Shown piece by piece: positions 56,922-64,000 of a DNA stretch of 64,000 nt (within the stretch, counting starts at the first letter, position 1; each line of letters begins with the position of its first letter). The notes below the pieces were generated by a model. The model was not told the DNA's origin and did no database searches. It saw only the letters and a list, made by a program, of their open reading frames with translations. Both the position numbers and the translations under genes were made by a program. Origin of the DNA: Hyphomonadaceae bacterium (GTDB lineage: Bacteria; Pseudomonadota; Alphaproteobacteria; Caulobacterales; Hyphomonadaceae); NCBI GenBank assembly GCA_024742355.1, contig JANSYM010000009.1:1-64000 (forward strand), written 5' to 3'.

Positions 56922-58375
56922 CAATTATCCTTGTTCATGGGTCGCTCTGATTCGGAGCCTTTCGCAGGAATAATCCAGTTGGCTCCGCTGATTTCCCCGC
57001 CAATAAGCTCAGACACGGCGCGGTCCGTCACCTCAACACCGACGCGCGCCATGTTCGCGAAATTATCCAGGCCGTCATTGGCAAATCCCTTGCGCGTCCG
57101 ATGAATGTTGAACTGGGTCGAAAAGGATTGATCAAAAGCCGTCTCGATCCCGTCTCTCCCGATCATGAAGCCCAGCAATCCGCCCCACGTTGCGGCTGGG
57201 TTATCGGAGTCCCACCCGCATAGAGTTGCGATCTTGATCGTTTCTTTGATGTCGCCTTCGCCGTAGAACAGGCTGATCAGGCTCGCCCCGAAATTGATGC
57301 CCGAGGCAAAGCAGCCATTACAATACAATCCGCGTGACGAGACGTCATAGCCGTCTGCTTGTTGCACCTGGTAGCGTTCGTACAGTCTGTCTCGCGCCGT
57401 CTCCCAGGGCGCGCCGGACTCGTATTGCGCTTTGACGAAATCATACATGGCTGCGGTGTACGACCCCTCCGGCAGGTGGGTGCGCGCCACGGACGCCATC
57501 GATTGCAGGCTTTCCTTCACCGACTGGTCATCTGGTGCAATCGGCGCGAGCGCATGGAGAATGACATAAAACTCCGCGGCGAGGGCCGCTTCGCCGCGCG
57601 CGGATGTACGGATCGGCAGATGCGCCATTTGCAGTGCGATGTCGGGTCGCCCGGGCGCGTACAGTCCAAATATCTCGGTCGTCAGCTGAGCATCAATCAT
57701 GTCCCAATGCGGGTTGTTCTCTGGATCGCTGGTCTCCGGGGTCGCCAAACCAGCCAGCATGAGCTCATGCGCGCGTTGATTGGAGACCCATAAATAGTTC
57801 TGGAACCGATCCTCGTCCGGGCCATAGGGCGTTGGCTGGGTTTCGTCATAAATGTGCGCAATCCAGGCGGCCCGAATTTGCTCAGGGGAGAGCAAGCTCG
57901 TTTGATGGGTGTGGAGCGCTGTCTGGTAGATATATTCAATATCGGTGTCGTCGTCGGCGCCCCATACCTCGTCCGGACCGCGCAGCACAAAATCGATGGT
58001 GGGTGACAAGTCGCTTGGGCCGTCGCCCCAAATTGCGGGCTGGTCCGGACCGTTCCAATCCTCGCGCGTGTAGAAAACGCCATGCGGACCGTCGCCGCCG
58101 ATCTTGTCCATTTCAGTGACCAGCCCGGTCCAGTTGCCGATCGACTGCCCCAGCCAGAATCCGTGCATGCGATCGGCGTATCGCTCGCGATCGATGATAA
58201 ACTGGTCAAGCTTCGATGCGGGGCGGACGACCTGTTCGGCGCTGGCGCGTTCTTCAGCGAGGTTTGGTGCGGCTAGTTGTGGCGTAAGTTCACAGCTGGC
58301 AAGGCCCAGGCAAAGAGCCCCGATCATCCAGAGACTTTTCGGTGTCCGCAGCTGTGAGTTTTCGACGGAAGACAT
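56921..58375 (-). CDS. ADP-ribosylglycohydrolase-like lipoprotein
   Basis: A 484-aa protein. A lipoprotein signal (LWMIGALCLGLASC, lipobox LASC) precedes an ARH/DraG-type body: ADRMHGFWLGQSIGNWTG resembles the G-x-x-G-x-x-x-G start, WGADDDTDIEYIY has the acidic metal ligands, and CGWDSDNPAATWGGLLGFMIG the late D-S-D-x-x-A-x-x-G block. The normal enzymes are cytoplasmic and cut ADP-ribose from proteins; an exported version is unusual and may act on another riboside. The ATG at 58375 has AAGGTGG upstream. It is the upstream partner of the glycosidase. Confidence 0.8.
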   Translation of the reverse strand: MSSVENSQLRTPKSLWMIGALCLGLASCELTPQLAAPNLAEERASAEQVVRPASKLDQFIIDRERYADRMHGFWLGQSIGNWTGLVTEMDKIGGDGPHGVFYTREDWNGPDQPAIWGDGPSDLSPTIDFVLRGPDEVWGADDDTDIEYIYQTALHTHQTSLLSPEQIRAAWIAHIYDETQPTPYGPDEDRFQNYLWVSNQRAHELMLAGLATPETSDPENNPHWDMIDAQLTTEIFGLYAPGRPDIALQMAHLPIRTSARGEAALAAEFYVILHALAPIAPDDQSVKESLQSMASVARTHLPEGSYTAAMYDFVKAQYESGAPWETARDRLYERYQVQQADGYDVSSRGLYCNGCFASGINFGASLISLFYGEGDIKETIKIATLCGWDSDNPAATWGGLLGFMIGRDGIETAFDQSFSTQFNIHRTRKGFANDGLDNFANMARVGVEVTDRAVSELIGGEISGANWIIPAKGSESERPMNKDN

Positions 58376-58452
58376 GCGCGCCACCTTCAATGAGTATCCA
58401 GACGGATTCGATAGCCGAGCGTTTGCAGTCTCGTCCAGTGTTGAACCTGCTG

Positions 58453-59481
58453 TCACTCCTCGCCGAACAATCCGCCCTGCGACCCTTCCTGCGGCGCGGG
58501 TAGTCCCAGACGCTTATAGGCGAGCGGCGCGGCGACCCGGCCGCGCGGGGTGCGGGCGACATAGCCTTTTTGCATCAGGTAAGGCTCGATCACGTCTTCG
58601 ACGGCGTCGCGGGCTTCGGACAAGGCGGCGGCCAGCGTGTCAGCGCCGACCGGGCCACCGGCATAGGTCTTGACCAGCGCGTCGAGATAGCGCCGGTCGA
58701 GGGCGTCAAGGCCGTCATCATCAATCTGCAGACGGGCGAGTGCCTTGGCGGCCGCCGCGCGATCAATCTGGGTGCCGTCAGCTTCGGCGAAATCGCGGAC
58801 CCGGCGCAGCAGGCGCAAGGCAATTCGCGGCGTCCCACGGGCGCGCTTGGCGATCTCAACCGCGCCATCTTCGCTGGTCGGTGCCCCAAGCTTGCGGGCG
58901 GCCGCCATGACGATGGTGGAGAGGGTTTCGGGCGTGTAGAAATTCAGCCGCAGCGGAATGCCGAACCGGTCACGCAGCGGCGTCGCCAGCAAGCCGGCCC
59001 GCGTCGTCGCGCCGACCAGGGTGAAGGGCGACAGGTCGAGCCGCACCGAACGCGCGGCCGGGCCTTCGCCGATAACAATGTCGACGGCATAATCCTCCAT
59101 GGCCGGGTAGAGCACTTCTTCCACGGCCGGTGGCAGGCGGTGAATCTCGTCAATGAACAGGACGTCATTGGGCTCGAGATTGGTTAGGATGGCAACCAGG
59201 TCACCGGCCTTGGCGATGACCGGGCCGGAGGTGGCGCGAAAACCGACACCGAGTTCCTTGGCGAGGATCTGCGCCAGCGTCGTCTTGCCGAGTCCGGGCG
59301 GGCCGAACAGCAGCGTGTGATCCAGCGCTTCTCCGCGGCGGCGGGCCGCCTCGACATAGACGCGAAGGTTCGACTTGAGCTCGTCCTGGCCGACATAATC
59401 ATCAAAGCTTTGCGGCCGCAGCGCCCGGTCGAGCGCCTCGCCTGCCTGCGTTTCAGGATCGGTCAGCGTGCGGTCTCTCAT
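58453..59481 (-). CDS. ruvB: Holliday junction branch-migration helicase RuvB
   Basis: A 342-aa AAA+ motor. Walker [13 protein letters not shown], Walker [12 protein letters not shown] and the RuvB-specific [14 protein letters not shown] and [18 protein letters not shown]. It drives branch migration with RuvA. Starts ATG 59481, overlapping the ruvA stop as ATGA. It is the last gene of ruvCAB and ends about 75 bases before the ADP-ribosylglycohydrolase-like start. Confidence 0.96.
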   Translation of the reverse strand: MRDRTLTDPETQAGEALDRALRPQSFDDYVGQDELKSNLRVYVEAARRRGEALDHTLLFGPPGLGKTTLAQILAKELGVGFRATSGPVIAKAGDLVAILTNLEPNDVLFIDEIHRLPPAVEEVLYPAMEDYAVDIVIGEGPAARSVRLDLSPFTLVGATTRAGLLATPLRDRFGIPLRLNFYTPETLSTIVMAAARKLGAPTSEDGAVEIAKRARGTPRIALRLLRRVRDFAEADGTQIDRAAAAKALARLQIDDDGLDALDRRYLDALVKTYAGGPVGADTLAAALSEARDAVEDVIEPYLMQKGYVARTPRGRVAAPLAYKRLGLPAPQEGSQGGLFGEE

Positions 59482-60101
59482 GCCGGGCTCAATTCTTTCA
59501 GGGCCGCTTTAATCAGCGTGCCGGTATCAGCCTCCGGCGCTTCGCGGGCACCCGCGGCAACGGCGCGGGCGGCCTCAGATTGCGAATAGCCAAGATTGAC
59601 CAGCGCCGAGACCGCTTCGCCGCGGGCGCCGGTCTTGAGTTCAGTGGCGGCGGCGACACTGCCCGCTGGGTCAGCGACGAATTTGCCGAACCGGCCCATT
59701 GGCGGCGGCTTGCCGGACAGTTCGCCAATGATCCGCTCGGCGAGCTTCTTGCCGACGCCCTTGGCGCGAATGATCGGGGCGGTATCGCCGAGCGCGAGGG
59801 CGTCCATGAGTTCGCTGGCGCTGACCGCGTCCATGATTGCCATGGCCGATTTGCCAGCGACGCCGGGCACGTCCTGCAAGCGGACAAACCAGGCGCGCTC
59901 CTCGTCCGTGGAGAAGGCGAACAGGGTGATCGAGCTTTCGGTGACCCGGGTCTCGATGAAGATCTCGGCCTCGGCGCCGACCGTGAGGCGCGACAGCAGG
60001 CCAGACCCGGCAAGCGCAACATAGCCAACACCATTGACGTCGATCATCACGCTATCAGTCCCGAGTGCGGCGACGGTTCCGCGAAGGCGTCCAATGATCA
60101 T
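59478..60101 (-). CDS. ruvA: Holliday junction protein RuvA
   Basis: A 207-aa Ruv[21 protein letters not shown] at the start, [27 protein letters not shown] and [15 protein letters not shown] (helix-hairpin-helix), and the C-terminal RuvB-binding domain [14 protein letters not shown]. It binds junctions as a tetramer. Starts ATG 60101, four-base overlap with ruvC; four-base overlap with ruvB downstream. Confidence 0.96.
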   Translation of the reverse strand: MIIGRLRGTVAALGTDSVMIDVNGVGYVALAGSGLLSRLTVGAEAEIFIETRVTESSITLFAFSTDEERAWFVRLQDVPGVAGKSAMAIMDAVSASELMDALALGDTAPIIRAKGVGKKLAERIIGELSGKPPPMGRFGKFVADPAGSVAAATELKTGARGEAVSALVNLGYSQSEAARAVAAGAREAPEADTGTLIKAALKELSPA

Positions 60102-60604
60102 GCCGCAGCCCCTTTGAGTTGTTTCGGCGGAAGATTGTGCGCGGTGCAGATGGCGCAGGCGAGGGCGTCGGCGGCGTCCGCTTTCATCTTGCCAGCGCGC
60201 GGCAGCAGGCGCGCAATCATGAACTGGATCTGGTCCTTGTCGGCCTTGCCGGTGCCGACAATCGCGCGCTTGATCGCGGTCGGTGCGAATTCTGACACTT
60301 CGAGGCCGTGGAAAGAGAGCGAGGTCATCGCCGCGCCGCGGGCCTGGCCAAGTTTCAGGGCCGACCGGGGATTGGCATTGACGATGGTTTCTTCGCAGCC
60401 GCTATGGTCTGGCGCATAGGTGCTGACCAGTTCGCCAATCGCGTGGAAGATTCCGGCCAGGCGGTCGGCCATGGGCAGGTCCGGATCGATATTGATGACG
60501 CCATGCCCGACATGGCTCAGGCGCGAGCCGGTCAGGTCGATGACGCCCCAGCCGGTATGGCGCAAGCCAGGGTCGATGCCGAGAATTCGAATCGCTTCGC
60601 TCAT
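60098..60604 (-). CDS. ruvC: Holliday junction endonuclease RuvC
   Basis: A 168-aa resolvase. The catalytic acidic residues are in RILGIDPGLRHTGWG, GCEETIVNANPRSALKLGQ and DAADALACAI. It cuts Holliday junctions with RuvAB. ATG 60604 is the natural start. It is first in the ruvCAB operon. Confidence 0.96.
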   Translation of the reverse strand: MSEAIRILGIDPGLRHTGWGVIDLTGSRLSHVGHGVINIDPDLPMADRLAGIFHAIGELVSTYAPDHSGCEETIVNANPRSALKLGQARGAAMTSLSFHGLEVSEFAPTAIKRAIVGTGKADKDQIQFMIARLLPRAGKMKADAADALACAICTAHNLPPKQLKGAAA

Positions 60605-60678
60605 ACCGCTTGTATTAGCGCGTATGGTTAAGAAGGTCTTGTTGTTTTCGTGTTTTGTTCACGTGAAATGGCAGGGGC

Positions 60679-60876
60679 CTACCCGAAAAGCCACACGAAC
60701 ACCGCGCTCCAGACAAAGCTGCAAAACAGGACGCAGGCAATCAGGATCATGCCGCGCTCGGACAGGAACGCGGCGTCGGCATCCGCGTCGGTGTCTTTGA
60801 CTGAGAAATCGGTGGCGTCGAAGTAGCGTTCTTCGATCCAGCGGTTTCGTTTTAACAGGTTGAATATCGTCGCCAT
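60679..60876 (-). CDS. Small membrane protein, 65 aa
   Basis: A 65-aa protein with one C-terminal helix (MILIACVLFCSFVWSAVFVW) after an acidic stretch (DTDADADAAF). No family is recognised. The frame is intact, but the ribosome site is weak. It lies 75 bases upstream of ruvC on the same strand. A real but uncharacterised gene is plausible. Confidence 0.5.
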   Translation of the reverse strand: MATIFNLLKRNRWIEERYFDATDFSVKDTDADADAAFLSERGMILIACVLFCSFVWSAVFVWLFG

Positions 60877-61042
60877 GATGGCAGCGCCCCAGTCCTGTCC
60901 CCTTAATTATGTCCCAGACATTTAGTGAGTCTGGTCCTCCGCGTGGTCCGTGAAGGCAGCATACAGGGTTGGACCCGCGAATAATTAGCGGGACGTCTCA
61001 GAATTTTGGTGAACGCTCAGGCTCTGGTTGAATTTGCGCCGA

Positions 61043-61891
61043 TTAATCGGATGAGTCCTTGGCGGTTGTCGCCGAGATCCCCCACGCAGCAGGCCGCTTT
61101 TCGAGGAAGGCGCGGATGGCTTCGGAATAGTCCGGTTGTTTCACCATGGCGCTGAGCAAGGCGTTGGCTTCCTCGACCGAGGCGCCGACATCGCGGTGGA
61201 AATCGAGATAGGTCTGGCGCTTCGACTGGCGCAGGGCCTCAGGCGACACACGGGCGATGAGATCGCTCGCATAGGCGCGCACCTCCGCGAGCAGGTCCTG
61301 CGGCGGTACGAGGCGATGGACGAGGCCGATCTGGTGGGCTTCGTCGGTCAGGAATTTCCGGCTCGACAGCAACAATTCCATCGCCCGCGACCCGCCGATC
61401 AGGCGCGGCAGCAGCCAGGACAGGCCATACTCTGCCGGCAGATTGAGCGGGCCATGCGCCGTGGTCAGCTTGGCGCCCGGGACGGCGAAACGGATATCGG
61501 CATAGCAGGCCATGACCAGGCCGACGCCAGCCGCGGCGCCATTGATGGCGGCGATGACCGGTTTGGACATCGCAAACTGATAGGCAAAATCCTGTCGAAA
61601 GGGCGAGAATTCATCGGTTCCAGGCGTAACGATGTCGATGGGCGTGCCGGCATCGTAGCTGCCTTTCTTCGAATGTCCGTCCAGGGCCTGGGAATCGCCG
61701 CCGACACAGAAGCGCTCGCCGCTGCCGGTGAGGATGATCACACGAACATCCGGATCCTTGTCCGCCTGGTCGAGCAGGTAGCGATATTCGGTGTGCATCC
61801 TTCCGGTCCACGCATTGCCGCGATGCGGGCGGTTCAGCGTGATCGTCGCGATTTGATCGGCGACCGAGTAGAGCGTCGTTTTCAGGTCCAT
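61043..61891 (-). CDS. Enoyl-CoA hydratase/isomerase family protein
   Basis: A 282-aa crotonase. The oxyanion-hole block is NGAAAGVGLVMACYADIRF, and the likely catalytic Glu is in LPAEYGLSWLLPRLIGG. It also has ITLNRPHRGNAW at the start. It hydrates or isomerises acyl-CoA intermediates. It lies 21 bases after the BVMO gene's stop on the same strand, so the two may form one pathway. Confidence 0.88.
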   Translation of the reverse strand: MDLKTTLYSVADQIATITLNRPHRGNAWTGRMHTEYRYLLDQADKDPDVRVIILTGSGERFCVGGDSQALDGHSKKGSYDAGTPIDIVTPGTDEFSPFRQDFAYQFAMSKPVIAAINGAAAGVGLVMACYADIRFAVPGAKLTTAHGPLNLPAEYGLSWLLPRLIGGSRAMELLLSSRKFLTDEAHQIGLVHRLVPPQDLLAEVRAYASDLIARVSPEALRQSKRQTYLDFHRDVGASVEEANALLSAMVKQPDYSEAIRAFLEKRPAAWGISATTAKDSSD

Positions 61892-61912
61892 GCGAAGGTC
61901 CGCTTCATTGGC

Positions 61913-63706
<1,794 letters not shown>

Positions 63707-63894
63707 GGAACTCTCCTGTCGCCTTATTTCTCTCAGTCCTTCCCGAACGGAAGCCAAGCACTGCCGCGAAGGGTGACGTGTGGTCAGCCTGTGCGGGCGG
63801 TGTTTTGTTGGGTATTATCTGCGTCATCCGGACGGGAGACCTGTAAGAGGCTTCGCCCGCCTCCTTGTCCGCGCGGCCAAGGGAGGCATGGCAG

Positions 63895-64000
63895 ATGAGC
63901 GACGACACCGAAACAATCGACGCGCCGACCAGTATCTTTGAAATTTCGGCAGCCAACCCCGACGCCCGGGACAACCCGCACCCGCGCCTGAAAGCACTCC
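63895..64000 (+). CDS. Start of a probable cytochrome P450 (partial)
   Basis: Only the first 35 codons are in the window. They read MSDDTETIDAP and then SIFEISAANPDARDNPHPRLKAL. The segment with NP(x)ARDNPHPRLKAL resembles the N-terminus of bacterial P450s, where the substrate-side helix begins. GGGAGG lies about eight bases upstream. It is divergent from the BVMO gene. The identity remains a guess because the haem-binding region is outside the window. Confidence 0.4.
   Translation, partial: MSDDTETIDAPTSIFEISAANPDARDNPHPRLKAL

Overview
The window is about 64 kb of GC-rich chromosome from an alphaproteobacterium. A member of the Caulobacterales/Hyphomonadaceae is the best guess, by inference from gene content and order: ruvC-ruvA-ruvB, a cytochrome bc1 operon petA-petB-petC, MlaA next to MlaC, a methionine synthase divided into two genes beside metF and an ArsR-methyltransferase regulator, a MoxR/DUF58/DUF4159 cluster, and a Baeyer-Villiger monooxygenase next to a probable P450. 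There is no rRNA, no convincing tRNA, no CRISPR array and no recognisable transposase or integrase.

Layout. 1-2,860 is visibly more A+T-rich than the rest. It holds three genes with no recognisable housekeeping role, including a tightly coupled pair whose first member looks distantly like a DarT-type ADP-ribosyltransferase, and two imperfect direct repeats. 2,864-7,082 carries envelope and general enzymes (MBL hydrolase, PqiA-like protein, M48 protease, M19 dipeptidase lipoprotein). 6,333-9,340 is a possible sulfur unit: MddA methyltransferase, a 33-residue membrane peptide and a tautomerase, opposite a CadC-type winged-helix/TPR regulator. katG follows with its own terminator. 12,563-20,462 is a leftward methionine-cycle run: ArsR-methyltransferase, metF, the homocysteine-binding half of metH, four unrelated small genes, then the folate/B12/activation part of metH. 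A perfect 12-bp inverted repeat abuts the regulator's start codon.

20,629-31,000 contains mlaA-mlaC, assorted enzymes, and the start of a leftward operon of vWA, DUF4159, DUF58, a small lipoprotein and MoxR ATPase. 32,865-37,061 holds a NUDIX hydrolase, CCA-adding enzyme, TspO and hemF. 37,307-42,291 holds petABC, mtnP and prs. 42,365-44,143 is a BlaI repressor with a fused M56-M23 peptidase and a clear BlaI operator over its promoter. 44,352-53,344 is mainly translation-related (rplY, pth, ychF, def, fmt, truA) with rmuC, a peroxiredoxin and a membrane-anchored TIR-like protein. The intergenic space at 49,913-50,579 stacks three unrelated classes of palindromic repeat.

53,341-58,375 is a run of four enzymes that all carry export signals (DAO-like oxidase, SDR, glycosidase-like protein, ADP-ribosylglycohydrolase-like lipoprotein). 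ruvBAC follows, and the window ends with an enoyl-CoA hydratase, a Baeyer-Villiger monooxygenase and the start of a probable cytochrome P450.

Genes in the leftward operons are packed with 1-4 nt stop/start overlaps (mostly ATGA), including where apparently unrelated, lower-GC genes have been inserted into housekeeping operons. All functions are read from motifs by eye; no database search was run.
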